From: Rhynchopus sp. YZ270_cl-10
Lineage: Eukaryota; Euglenozoa; Diplonemea; Diplonemida; Diplonemidae
NCBI GenBank assembly: GCA_964035575.1
Contig: OZ037910.1
Location: 868,001 to 932,000 of the forward strand
Length of the DNA stretch: 64,000 bases
Reading direction: 5' to 3'
Position 1 is the stretch's first letter. The number at the start of each line of letters is the position of its first letter. The notes under the pieces are model-generated. The model made no database searches. It saw nothing but the letters and a program-made list of their open reading frames with translations, and was not told the origin of the DNA. This document shows positions 53,203 through 63,950 of this stretch, in pieces. The position numbers and the translations under genes are program-made.

Positions 53203-54490
53203 ATGGTTGCCAAGCGTGGAGTTACCCTGAAGGATGTCGACAGCGAGAAGTTCGTGAAGCACTACGCTGCTTACCTGAAGAAGCAGGGTAAGATCGCGGT
53301 ATGGAAGCCACCCACATCACTCCACTATCACACTTTTTGCACAACAGGTCCCCAAGTGGGTTGACATCGCCAAGACCGGAATCATGTGCGAGCTGGCCCC
53401 CCAGGACCCCGACTGGTTCTACACCCGTGTGGCGTCCGTGGCACGCCAGGTGTACTTCCGCCCGGGAAGCGGAATCGGAGGACTGAAGAAGCGTTACGGT
53501 GGATCCTACCAGAAGGTGTGTTAAGTATTTTTTGCCTGGGTTTGTATGTCAGAGCTCAGAGCCCCACTCAGTGGGCCAGACTGTCCTTGTCCCTAACAGT
53601 ATTGATGGAATGTGACCCACCAGTTGTGTGATTTTCTACGTGGCGCTTTGTTTTCGTTGTGTTTTGTTTTACAGTACAAGTTTCTATTATGTCGTTTTTA
53701 ATTATGTCGGTTTACCCCCCTTCCGACACCCAAAGAACGACATTATTAAAGCCGCCAAAATCAAGAGCGCCATGAATCGCTCCATCGTACCGTGGCTCGC
53801 TTCGCGTGTCACAACCACACAAACACATACATTCCTCCCACAAAACAATACCCAGTTTCATAACCTAAACATACACTAATGGACGCTCACCTGGTTTCGT
53901 AGGAGGTTGCAAGTGCAACGGCGGAGACCAACATCACCCCTTCAACGGCCGTGAAGGCATCCCTGTCCAATGAGGACATTCGTATGCTCACTGACATGGC
54001 GAGAACGACTTCGGCTGCCAGAGCTACGAGGACTTAGAACTTGGAATATTTTTTCCACACCCACTCCGCGCCCACTCCCACCCACTCACTCACACTCACA
54101 CCCACACCCACTCCAAATATAGCGTACCGTTTGGCCGGGGGCTCCGCCCCCGGCCAAACTGAAAATAAATAAATAAATAAAGCCCAAAAATCGAAAATCG
54201 GTCATTTTTTTCGATTCCGACACACAAAAAACGACATCATTAAAACCGACCTAAATAAAGACGACATAATTACCGCGTGCACTGTAGTTCTCTTTTTGAC
54301 ATTTTAACACACCTCATCACAGAACTGCATCAGACCCCACTTCCAGACCGCCGCTGGAGGCCCGATCCGCAAGTCCCTCCAGGTGCTCGAGGACATTGGT
54401 GTGTTGGAGAAGCGCCCCAACGGTGGACGCCAGATCACCAAGAGAGGTGCCCAGGACATGGACCGTATCGCTGAGGCCGTTGCCCAGTAA
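53203..54490 (+). CDS. RPS19: Ribosomal protein S19 (eS19), copy 1
   Basis: Cytosolic small-subunit ribosomal protein; 143 residues from exons 53203-53298, 53348-53515 and 54323-54490, all phase 0. KGVTLKDV-type N-terminus, [31 protein letters not shown], and the C-terminal winged-helix part [20 protein letters not shown] are classic eS19. Intron 1 is 49 nt. Intron 2 is 807 nt because a 585-bp inverted-repeat element sits in it. The protein is identical to copy 2. Repeat B lies 80-150 bp upstream. Confidence 0.97.
53686..54270. mobile_element. ATTATGTCG element in RPS19 intron 2
   Basis: Ends ATTATGTCGTTTTTAATTA and, inverted, CGACATAAT over about 25 bp with few mismatches. TTCCGACAC...AACGACAT is repeated just inside both ends (53721 and 54219). 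Between them is a frame of 43 codons ([20 protein letters not shown] onward, near 53910-54036) and a perfect 14-bp-stem GC hairpin at 54129-54159. Absent from copy 2. Confidence 0.7.
54129..54159. other. Perfect GC hairpin
   Basis: GTTTGGCCGGGGGC, TCC, GCCCCCGGCCAAAC: a 14-bp perfect stem with a 3-base loop, followed by an AAAT microsatellite. Confidence 0.85.
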
Positions 54491-55214
54491 GCTGTCGGTT
54501 GATGATGATGATTTTTTTTTTCTCATTATTCCACAATTATGGGAGTCGTTGAAACTTTAAAAAAAAAATGTTGTGTTTTCCCCGGGCCCCCTTTCCTATC
54601 TGGGTGTGCTGGGGTGAGTGTTGTTGGCTGTTGAGGAGGGCAGTGGGCTTCCTCATGTCAGATCATGAGTTTTTTCCCGTTTGGAAAAAGAACACGAAAC
54701 ATGGGGGGTTATCATCTTTTTTGCCTTTTTTGTCACAGCTCCCACTTCAGTACTAAGCATGAGGCTTAGAGTCATCTCATCCACTTTTCTCTCATTTTCT
54801 TGCCCTCTCTGGACCCGTCTGAATTCCTCGCCGTGTCCAAGCAAAACTATTTCTCTTGAAATGCTGTTTTTCAGTATTTTACAAGATAGGTCGTCATGCC
54901 CCGCCGTTGCTAGCCAAACATCGTTGTGTTCCTTTCAAGATGTGTAGGAGAAGACGTATACGTCTGTTCGTGTGTTGCTCGGGTGATTTATATCTCCCGG
55001 TGTCGGTCGCAGGGTGTAGCCTGCAGCGGTGGGTCATTAGCTATTGTCTGTTTAAGTTCTAGTCGCCAAAGTTTTGTATTGCCTTGTGCTTTCATCCGGA
55101 TGGCTGGCATCGTACGTGGGTCAGTCGGAGGTGCATTAATAACTTCACTTTGTATTCAATATCTACGTATTTAACACAGAGTTCCACGTTAACTCCTTTC
55201 TTTTAACTTTCAAA
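54491..55214. other. Spacer between RPS19 genes
   Basis: No gene. E at 54747-54781 (TACTAAGCATGAGGCTTAGA), then repeat C at 55087-55142 (CATCCGGATGGCTGGCAT, GGTCAGTCGGAGGTG), about 75-130 bp before the second RPS19 start. Confidence 0.7.
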
Positions 55215-56044
55215 ATGGTTGCCAAGCGTGGAGTTACCCTGAAGGATGTCGACAGCGAGAAGTTCGTGAAGCACTACGCTGCTTACCTGAAGAAGCAGGG
55301 TAAGATCGCGGTATGGAAGCCACCACCACACATCACACCACTATCACTATCACACCTTTTGCACAACAGGTCCCCAAGTGGGTTGACATCGCCAAGACCG
55401 GAATCATGTGCGAGCTGGCCCCCCAGGACCCCGACTGGTTCTACACCCGTGTGGCGTCTGTGGCACGCCAGGTGTACTTCCGCCCGGGAAGCGGAATCGG
55501 AGGACTGAAGAAGCGTTACGGTGGATCCTACCAGAAGGTGTGTTACGTATTCTTGTATTCTCTTTCGTTCAAGATGCAATACGCACGCCGGTTGCGCGGC
55601 CTGCTCATCTTTTTAAGCCTTTTCTTTGATACTCTAATGACCGTTTTTTTGGCCCATACCCGGGTATGTGCCAAAAACCCACCAAAAGAGGTGAAACTTG
55701 CACGTTTCTCGTGTATTCCTCAAACCCGCAATGTGAACCGGGAAAACAGCCCAAAAGGGTAAAAAGGGCACTTTTGCCCACATGAGACTACGTACAACCA
55801 GCGTACACCCATTTCCAGCCAACGAAAATTGGGGTAAAACGATACAATCTAACCACATATCTCACCACCACCACAGAACTGCATCAGACCCCACTTCCAG
55901 ACCGCCGCTGGAGGCCCGATCCGCAAGTCCCTCCAGGTGCTCGAGGACATTGGTGTGTTGGAGAAGCGCCCCAACGGTGGACGCCAGATCACCAAGAGAG
56001 GTGCCCAGGACATGGACCGTATCGCTGAGGCCGTTGCCCAGTAA
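55215..56044 (+). CDS. RPS19: Ribosomal protein S19 (eS19), copy 2
   Basis: 143 residues from exons 55215-55310, 55370-55537 and 55877-56044, with the same splice positions as copy 1. Coding sequence differs by about one silent base (GCGTCT for GCGTCC), whereas intron 2 (339 nt) is unrelated to that of copy 1 and intron 1 is longer (59 nt). This tandem pair therefore keeps its exons alike, by recent duplication or gene conversion. It is preceded by repeat C rather than B, so the two copies may be expressed differently. Confidence 0.97.
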
Positions 56045-56689
56045 GCACTGCGATTTCCGACTTCAATCAACTAAAAAAAAATATGACAAGAAATCACACT
56101 CTAAAAAAACTGTCCTGAAACAGGCCTACATCATAGGCACGTTTTTTTAAACGAAAGCACCCCCCTACCCCCACCTCCCTTTGCTCACTTCCCCCCCCAT
56201 TGCCCACCAACCCCAACACCTTCGCTGCCAGCTCCCTCCTACCACCCAGACACCTCCAAGCTAATACGGAGTGATCCCAACAGCCATTTCTGCCCTTCTA
56301 AGGATTTTCTGCCGTACACATTCATTGTGCGAGAGGGCAGGCATCTCGGAAGTGTTCTTGAAGCTTCCTTTCCGGTTCCCACACACCCCATCCCCAGCCA
56401 CAGAAAAAAAAGCAGAAATGGTGTGGCTGGGGGTGATTCGCACTTTTTCCGTTCCCACATTCAACTACACCAACAAAGCAAAAAATACGGTGGAGATTTG
56501 CACAAAACTGTGGCAACACAACCGAGGCTACACTCCAACAATTTATCAAATAACAAAAAAATATATACTATAGTGGAGCACACTCTAGGGTGGCTACACT
56601 AATACAACCAAGTTTTCAAAAAAAAACAACCTTTTCATTCAACACACCCCCCTCTCTCCGCAGGCTATGCGCACACCCAGCCTTACACA
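56045..56689. other. Intergenic with repeats H and I
   Basis: No gene seen. Repeat H at 56489-56545 is followed directly by repeat I at 56574-56620, suggesting they are parts of one module. A pyrimidine tract ending TCTCCGCAG lies 26 nt before the MCM8 start. Confidence 0.65.
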
Positions 56690-56693
56690 ATGA
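56667..56693 (+). promoter_or_regulatory. Upstream ORF overlapping MCM8 start
   Basis: If the mRNA begins after the CCGCAG acceptor at 56663, the first ATG opens an 8-codon frame whose TGA overlaps the MCM8 ATG (ATGA). This could lower MCM8 translation or couple it by re-initiation. Confidence 0.4.
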
Positions 56694-58998
56694 CACAAAT
56701 GAATGCTGCTGCACAGCGGGAATCGTTTCTCCGTGAATGCCCTGCGCTGCTGTCGACGTATTGCGCGGACTCTGTAGGGTCCAGCGAGATTGAGGAGGCG
56801 TGCTCACATTTGGTGCAGCTGTTCCGCAGCGCCAAGGCGTACACAGCTGGCCCTACGTTGAACTTTCCACCACGAAGAATCTTCTACCTGGAGCTGTCTC
56901 TTCTCGAGGAAGAGGTCGTGAACCACATCACCGGCAAGGTAGGGAACGCACCGGAACGCTACCTCAGCCTCTCGCATGTCGCGATACACTACCTCGTGCT
57001 TGATGAGCTCAAGCCAGGCATGCTAGTCTCCGTCCGCCTCCGTGGCGTCCCAATCGCAAAGATTGCAGGCCAACTCCGTGCCCACGATGTCTCCTCTGTG
57101 ATTTCAGTGCGTGGTACCATTGTACGTCTTATGTCGGTCCAGCCTTTGGCTAGCCGGATTGCCTTTTCGTGTACGAAGTGTGCGGATATTCAGGTGGTGG
57201 ATACGAATGATGGGGCGTGTACAATGCCAGCGCAATGTCCTCGTGCAAAGTGTCGTGGTGCGCGTCGTTTCAACGCACCATTTCAAGCAGAGCCGCTTCA
57301 CCCCGAAACAGTGACAATCAACTACCAGCGCCTGAAGCTGCAGATTGAAAGCCAGTCGCAGGGGAGGGTGCCGACCTCGGTGGAGGTCGAGCTGCGTGGG
57401 GCGCTGTGTGACACTGCGTCTGCTGGAGACATTGTGACGTGCACAGGGATCCTGAAGCAGGACATAGGCAACGCAAAGCGGCGTGGTGGTGGCCCGCCCG
57501 ACAGAAGCGGCCTGACGTCGTCCTACCTTGAATGTAACAACCTCGAAAGCTGCGGCAAGGATACCAACAAGGACACCAACGTGATCTCGGATAAGAACCT
57601 GGCGGGGATCAATATGATTGCCTCACGGCGCGATGCGTTTGCGCTTTTTGTGCATTCACTCTGTCCAAGCATTTTAGGGCACGATTTGGTCAAGGCTGGT
57701 ATGACTCATTTCGCACCCCCTCACCACTCACCACTCACCTCCCCACCACAGGCATGATCCTCGCCCTCTTCGGCGGCACACCCAGATCCCCCGAAAGCGG
57801 ACAACGTGGCGACACACACCTCCTCGTCGTCGGCGACCCTGGTGCCGGCAAGAGTCAAATGCTCCGCGCAGTAAACAACGTTGCGCCACGTGGTGTTCTC
57901 GTCAGCGGGAACTCCGCGACGGCGTCGGGGCTAACGGTCACACTGGTGCGGGATATGACGACAGGGGACACTGCACTGGAGGCAGGCGCGTTGGTCCTTG
58001 GAGACCTTGGCGTGACGTGCATAGATGAGTTCGACAAGATGGAGAAGACGGAGCACCAGGCGCTGCTCGAGGCCATGGAGCAGCAGCGCATCTCCATCGC
58101 GAAGGCCGGCGCGGTGGGGTCGCTTCCTGCACGCACCTCTGTTGTGGCGGCAGCGAACCCTACGTCGGGTCACTACGACGACTTAAAGTCGGTGGCCGAG
58201 AACCTGAAGATGAACCCAGCACTGCTGTCACGCTTTGACTTGCTCTTCATCCTGAAGGACTCCATCGCAGGCCGGCAGCAGGAGGGGCTGACACGGCATG
58301 TAATCTCCTTGCACAGCGGTGGGAAGGAGCCTATGGCGATGAATGCGGACGACCTGCTGACCCTGCACAACGATGGTGTTGAGACCCGTCTGCGTGGTGC
58401 ACGCTACAGACGTGAGGAGCTTATCCCTGCGGATCTGATTGGGAAGTACATCACGTACGCGAAGCGGCACATCCGCCCGCGCCTGACACAGGAGGCCAGC
58501 GACGCCATCCTGACGTACTACGTACAGCTGCGCAAAGCAAGCGACGCGAAGGACGCGATGCTCATCACCACACGCCAGCTTGAGTCGCTCATCCGCCTGG
58601 CTCAGGCACGTGCCAAGGTGGAGCTGCGTACACAGGTCACCCGGCAGGATGCGAACGACGTTATTGATCTCATGAAGCGCAGCCTCTATCAGATGTGCAC
58701 CGACGTCGAAACAGGGCAGATCGACTCCAACCGTGGTCCAGGTGGCTCCATGCGGAGTAAAGACGGTCGTGCGCTTGTTCACTGGATGCAGGAAGAGATC
58801 CGCCAGCACCAATTCGACCCCGAGCACGTCTTCTCCCACACCGACCTGGTCGCGCAGCTCCGCAGGTGGGGCTACACAGAGGCAAAGGCGGACAAAACCA
58901 TTGAGATGCTGAACAACATGGGTGATATCCTCACCAAGGTAGGAGGCTTCAAGCTCAGGGTCAGCAGCGTGCTTCAGTCCACACCCGCCAAACGGTGA
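56690..58998 (+). CDS. MCM8: MCM8 DNA helicase
   Basis: AAA+ helicase acting with MCM9 in homologous recombination; 751 residues from exons 56690-57698 and 57752-58998 (53-nt intron, phase 1). N-terminal OB/zinc domain with C..C and C....C pairs (CTKCADIQ, QCPRAKC). Walker A GDPGAGKS (Lys370), Walker B CIDEFDKM (Asp428), and SRFDLLF arginine finger. The run NVAPRGVLVSGNSATASGLT and LEAGALVLGDLGVTCIDEF matches MCM8 rather than MCM2-7. A winged-helix region lies near the C-terminus. MCM9 is not in the window. Confidence 0.9.
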
Positions 58999-59207
58999 CA
59001 GATACCCTTCACCTTCTGCCACACCCACCTCAGTGTACTGCAGAGTCTCCCCCCCCTTCCCACGGCCCTTGCCCTGCGTCATGTGGTCTTCACCACAAAA
59101 AAAATATGGTTTTTGAGGATAAAAAAAATGGCATATTTTTTGTCTCCCAACCCCTTCAAATGCTACACCACACCATAGGAATATTTGTGACCTTGGTAAT
59201 GAGGTAG

Positions 59208-59924
59208 ATGCTTTGTGTTTTATTGACGTTGTTTGTACGAAGCAATGGGGGAGTGCAGTTAGGGGATCTGTCACGGGTAAAAACGCAGGGTGAGTGCCAG
59301 GCGTTGGTGCAGGCTGCGGTGACACCACTGCCTTGTGAGTGTCGGTACAACGACAACCGCGCTGCCTCCTGCCACCCACATTGCTGTCCACTTGATCGAT
59401 GCTATGCCGACAACTCACCGCTCTGGTCACCCTATGAACAGGCAGTCTGCAGACCACGTGTCACCTTGGAGAACTTTGCAGGCGACGGTCCCTGTCTCTA
59501 CAACGGCGGCAACCCCTTCAACGTGCGGGCCACCAACGCAACAACAGCACTCTCCACCACACACCTCGAGTTTGCCCTGAGCCAACGCCCCGAACACCGC
59601 TGTGTCGACCTCATGCTCTCGCAGTGTGGTACCGGCATATCAGTCCTGCCTCAGGACTTCAAACTCAAGACCTCAACGGGGCTAGTGTGCAAGCAGAGCT
59701 GTCCCCCACTGCTCCTCGACACCTGTACCGATGTGACCTGTCCGTATAGAAGAGGGCGTACCCACCGTTTCGTGCGTTCCTGGGATGTTCCGCAGTTGAC
59801 AGCAGGCAAAACATACCTTCTGACGTGTGTTATGATAGGTGAAAGGGCGTCTTCGGTAATGGGCTCTGCTGTCAATGAAACACAGTATGCGCCAGCAGCG
59901 TTTACAGTGCCGTTGGATATATAG
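59208..59924 (+). CDS. Cys-rich secreted protein, unknown
   Basis: 238 residues in one exon. The N-terminus MLCVLLTLFVRSNGG is a short, weak signal peptide. About 18 Cys occur in pairs or clusters (CHPHCCPLDRC, CKQSCPP, CTDVTC), and there are two N-glycosylation sites (NAT, NET). The C-terminal half (LEFALSQRPEHRCVDLMLSQ to AAFTVPLDI) has the alternating strands of a beta-sandwich, perhaps pherophorin-like, but I do not recognise the family. An in-frame stop just upstream supports ATG 59208. Confidence 0.65.
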   Translation: MLCVLLTLFVRSNGGVQLGDLSRVKTQGECQALVQAAVTPLPCECRYNDNRAASCHPHCCPLDRCYADNSPLWSPYEQAVCRPRVTLENFAGDGPCLYNGGNPFNVRATNATTALSTTHLEFALSQRPEHRCVDLMLSQCGTGISVLPQDFKLKTSTGLVCKQSCPPLLLDTCTDVTCPYRRGRTHRFVRSWDVPQLTAGKTYLLTCVMIGERASSVMGSAVNETQYAPAAFTVPLDI

Positions 59925-60284
59925 AGGTGACGGTGTCTTGCATACACCGTAAATATTGCAGCAAGTGTTCACGTACTTGTCGCATTTACACAGTTGTGAG
60001 TAGTAAAATAGAGTCTTCGTGAGTTTTTTTTATGTTCCTTGTCAACCCCAGTACAGTACCACCCTTCTTCACCACTCCCATCACTCCCTTCACTCCCACC
60101 ATAACCACCATCAGGATATATTATTCTTTCTAGAACCCCCTCTTTCACATCACACATACACAAAAGCCACCGACTCTCTCGACTTCTTCAACAACCTAGT
60201 TCCTTCAGCAAGACAAGCAAGCAAGACACTACAAAAGAGTCAAGCAGCAGCAGAACCAGAACCAGAACCAGAACCAGCAACAGA
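59925..60284. other. BiP upstream region
   Basis: No gene. CA/CT-rich stretch with CACCATCAG as a candidate acceptor near 60113 and a GAACCA tandem repeat (60254-60278) just before the BiP start, in the presumed 5' UTR. Confidence 0.5.
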
Positions 60285-60893
60285 ATGGGACGGGATACAC
60301 AGACAGTGTTGGCAGGCCTGTGCGTGGTAGTGCTCGCCCTGGGCTGCAGCTGCGTGGCTGGGTCAGAGGAGGCGTTGTCAGGGAAGGTGGTGGACGGGCC
60401 TGTGATTGGGATTGACCTGGGGACAACGTACTCTGTGGTCGGGGTGTGGCAGCACGGACACGTGGAGATCATTGCAAACGAGATGGGGAACCGGATCACC
60501 CCGTCCGTGGTGGCGTTCACAGACACGGAGCGGCTGATTGGGGACGGGGCGAAGAACCAGATTTCGGAGAACCCTGCGAACAGCATCTACGCGGTGAAGC
60601 GGCTGATGGGGCGGAAGTTCTCGGACCCTGTGGTGCAGCAGGACCAGGCGCTGCTGTCGTACAACATCAGCGCCGGTGCGGACGGGGGTGCTGTGGTGTC
60701 GGTGGTGCACAAGGGGGTGGGACGGAACTACACCGCGGAGGAGGTGTCTGCGATGATTCTGGGGCGCATGAAGGAGACGGCAGAGCGCTACCTGGGGGAG
60801 GCGGTGCACCACGCTGTGGTGACGGTGCCTGCGTACTTCAACGACGCACAGCGGCAGGCGACGAAGGACGCGGGGACGATTGCTGGGCTGAAT

Positions 60894-60925
<32 letters not shown>

Positions 60926-62300
60926 GGCACTTGCCTACGGGCTGGACAAGAAGGCTGCGGGGGAGGAGGAGAAGAACGTGCTTGTGTTTGACCTGGGGGG
61001 CGGGACGTTTGACGTGTCGGTGCTGCAGATTGAGAGCGGGTTCTTCGAGGTGCTGGCGACGCACGGGAACACCCACCTCGGGGGGGAGGACTTCGACAAC
61101 CGGATGGTGGCGCACTTTGCGAAGACGATTAAGCACAAGTACGGGCGGGACGTGCTGCAGAGCCCGCGTGCACTGGCACGCCTGCGTGCGGCGTGCGAGT
61201 CTGCGAAGCGCCAGCTGTCTGCAGCACCGGAGGCGCGTGTGGAGGTGGAGGGGCTGTTCGAGGGGGTCGACTTCTCGGAGAGGATGGGACGTGCGAAGTT
61301 TGAGGAGCTGAACAACGACCTCTTCAAGGGGACGCTGCAGCCTGTGCGGGCGGTGCTGGCAGACGCAGACCTGCGCAAGGCAGACATCGACGAGATTGTG
61401 CTGGTCGGGGGGTCGACGCGCATCCCGAAGATCCGGGCTCTGATCCGCGACTTCTTTGGGAAGGAGCCGAACACGGGGGTGAATGCCGACGAGTCTGTGG
61501 CGTACGGGGCGGCTGTGCAGGGGGCGGTGCTGAGCGGGGTTTCGGAGGTTGCGGACAAGGTGCTGCTGGTGGACGTGATCCCGCTCTCGGTGGGGATTGA
61601 GACTGTCGGGGGTGTCATGACAAAGGTGCTGGACCGGAACACGGCTGTCCCGGCCGAGCGGTCGCAGACGTTTTCGACCCACACGGACAACCAGCGCGGT
61701 GTGAACGTGAAGGTCTTTGAGGGGGAGCGGGCGATGGCAAAGGACTGCCGCCTCCTCGGGAGCTTCGAGCTGTCCGGGATTGCGCCTGCGGCGCGTGGGG
61801 TGCCGCAGATTGCAGTGTCGTTCAACGTCGACCGCAACGGGATTCTGCTTGTGAGTGCCGAGGACAAGGCGAACAGCCAGCGGGAGAGTCTGACGATCAG
61901 CAGCGACCACGCACGCCTCGACAAGGACGAGATTGCACGCATGGTTGAGGAGGCTGCGGGCCATGCCGAGGTCGACAAGCTTGTGCGGGAGCGTGTTGAG
62001 GCACGGAACCAGCTTGAGGGCACGGCGTACAGTCTCAAGGCGCAGGTTGGTGACGACGACAAGCTGGGTGCGAAGATCGATGCTGACGAGCGGGCTGCGA
62101 TTGAGGCTGCTGTCGAGGCAGCGCTGGGTTGGCTTGACGAGAACCCTGCTGCCGAGCAGGACGAGCTTGCGGAGCAGCTGCAGCAGCTGCAGAGTGTCTC
62201 GAACCCAATCATTGAGAAGGTGTACCAGAACTCGGGTGGGTCTTCTTCGTCAGTTCCAGAGGATGAGGATGAGGATGGTGAGGAGGAGGAAGACCTGTGA
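60285..62300 (+). CDS. BIP: ER Hsp70 chaperone BiP
   Basis: ATP-dependent chaperone of the ER lumen; 671 residues. Signal peptide about 1-26 ([19 protein letters not shown]). ATPase signatures are [28 protein letters not shown] and [14 protein letters not shown]. The substrate-binding domain starts near [16 protein letters not shown]. The acidic C-terminus ends EEDL, a KDEL-type retrieval signal like the MDDL of trypanosome BiP. The gene has no intron and strong G+C bias with GGG/GTG/CTG codons, unlike its A/T-rich flanks, as for a highly expressed gene. Confidence 0.97.
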
Positions 62301-62554
62301 TGTTCACTACTCACGTCGCGGGCTTCTTTTTTTTTTTTGCAACTGACGCGCTGGAGAGGCCCTGGCCAAACATGGCGTGTTAGGGGAAATATATTCGTCG
62401 CACAGATTAGATCAGAGACCCCACCCGATATGTTTCTCATTTTACCTCTTTTGTGCTCCGCCACCGACACTCCCATTTTCTGTACTTCAGGCAATAATCA
62501 TATACCATCACACACTGACACAGTCCGCGTGTGCTGGAAAAAATCAATTTTTTC

Positions 62555-62585
<31 letters not shown>

Positions 62586-62903
62586 TTTCAGAAACAATAC
62601 AGAAACAGAAAAAGCAGGGGAGATACAGAAGAAAAAGCAAAAGCAGGGACTACGAGCCATACTCTAAAAGGATACAGAAGTAAAAAGCAAAAGCAGGGAC
62701 TACGAGCCATACTCTAAAAGGATACAGAAGTAAAAAGCAAAAGCAGGGACTACGAGCCATACTCTAAAAGGATACAGAAGTAAAAAGCAAAAGCAGGGAC
62801 TACGAGCCATACTCTAAAAGGATACAGAAGTAAAAAGCAAAAGCAGGGACTACGAGCCCAGAGAGGAGCCAGGGACCACGAGCCCTTTTTTCAAACCGTC
62901 AAC
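62301..62903. repeat. 50-bp tandem repeat array
   Basis: Between about 62622 and 62873 a 50-bp unit (GGATACAGAAGTAAAAAGCA to GAGCCATACTCTAAA) repeats about 4.5 times with almost no change. A 30-base A run precedes it at about 62550-62582. The array leads directly into the next reading frame, so it may be that element's 5' region. Confidence 0.85.
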
Positions 62904-63950
62904 ATGGCCCTTACCCGGGACGACTTCCCCGCCAACGCGCACGACGTTGAGTGGGCGCAGGTGGAGGTGGGCAGAGCAGAGGGGCAGCCGGCAGAGGCGG
63001 CGGCGGGATGCGTGTTCCCGAGCTGCGCCACGGTGCACGGAGGAGGCGCAAACTGCTGGCGCTGCGGCCACCGAACTACGGTGACATGCATCCGCAACGT
63101 ACTCCCGCAGGGCCAAACACGCACGGAGTTCACGGATGGCATTCTGGAGTTGGGGTGGTCGTGTCCAGTGTGTGAGTGGATACGCGCTTTCGCGATCCCA
63201 CTGGACGACGCCGTGAGCAACGCTTCTGACCCGGCACCGGATATCCCAGCACAGCAGAACGCAGCACAACAGCAGCAACAACCACAGAACGCACCACAAC
63301 AGCAGGACATGATGGTGATCCTGATGCAGATGAGGGACCAGATGGTTGCGTTGAACGGCAGGATGACGGCGTTGGAGGAACAGCGAAACCTCGCACTACC
63401 CCAGGGTTTCCATGCAGAGGTGGTCGGGACATGGAAAAACGTACACGTACCCCAGGTGAAGACACTGATCAGGACGGAAGTCAGCAAAGTATTCAAAGAA
63501 TACGCACTTCCTGCAAACCTTGATGTGGCCCGCGAGCACGAGGTAGAGATGAGACGCAATTTCGATTTCCTCGACACCACTCTAAACGCTTTAAAACCAA
63601 ACCCAGCAGACAACGGGGGGACGATGGCGGTGTTGCACAGGGTAGTGGTGACCATGTCCGCCTCCACCCATCTGGGCATATACGGCAGGAACATCCGTCT
63701 GACGTACGAGAAGAGGGCAAACGGCTATCTCCCCGAAGCTTTCACCGTGCAGCTGCAGACGCGTATGTTGGAGCAGCTGGTAGAGGCGGGGAAGAATAAA
63801 AAGAAGGAGTACAACCGAAACAACGACCGAGGCACCACGGGGGGTTACCGAGGGGACACAAACCAAAACGACAGGAAGAGGGACTACGACCGTACCAGCG
63901 ACCGACGCACCGAGAACCAGGGAAAGGGGGGACGCGGGGGGAAGAACTGA
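62904..63950 (+). CDS. Gag/ORF1-like protein, probable retroelement
   Basis: 348 codons, uninterrupted. The N-terminal 90 residues have Cys pairs (CWRCGH, CPVCEW) that could bind zinc; a Gln/Pro stretch, a short coiled coil (MVILMQMRDQMVALNGRMTA) and a central helical region follow, then a very basic Asn/Arg/Gly tail (RNNDRGTTGGYRGDTNQNDR). This resembles gag or ORF1 proteins of retroelements, and the tandem 50-bp array upstream supports a mobile element. The window ends 50 bp later, so no reverse transcriptase can be seen. A host RNA-binding protein is the alternative. Confidence 0.4.
   Translation: MALTRDDFPANAHDVEWAQVEVGRAEGQPAEAAAGCVFPSCATVHGGGANCWRCGHRTTVTCIRNVLPQGQTRTEFTDGILELGWSCPVCEWIRAFAIPLDDAVSNASDPAPDIPAQQNAAQQQQQPQNAPQQQDMMVILMQMRDQMVALNGRMTALEEQRNLALPQGFHAEVVGTWKNVHVPQVKTLIRTEVSKVFKEYALPANLDVAREHEVEMRRNFDFLDTTLNALKPNPADNGGTMAVLHRVVVTMSASTHLGIYGRNIRLTYEKRANGYLPEAFTVQLQTRMLEQLVEAGKNKKKEYNRNNDRGTTGGYRGDTNQNDRKRDYDRTSDRRTENQGKGGRGGKN

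Noticed and set aside
60378-61964. Antisense frames of over 500 codons opposite BiP
   Set aside because: Strong G+C third-position bias of BiP removes stops on the other strand; the translations are His/Arg/Leu- or Ser-rich with no fold.
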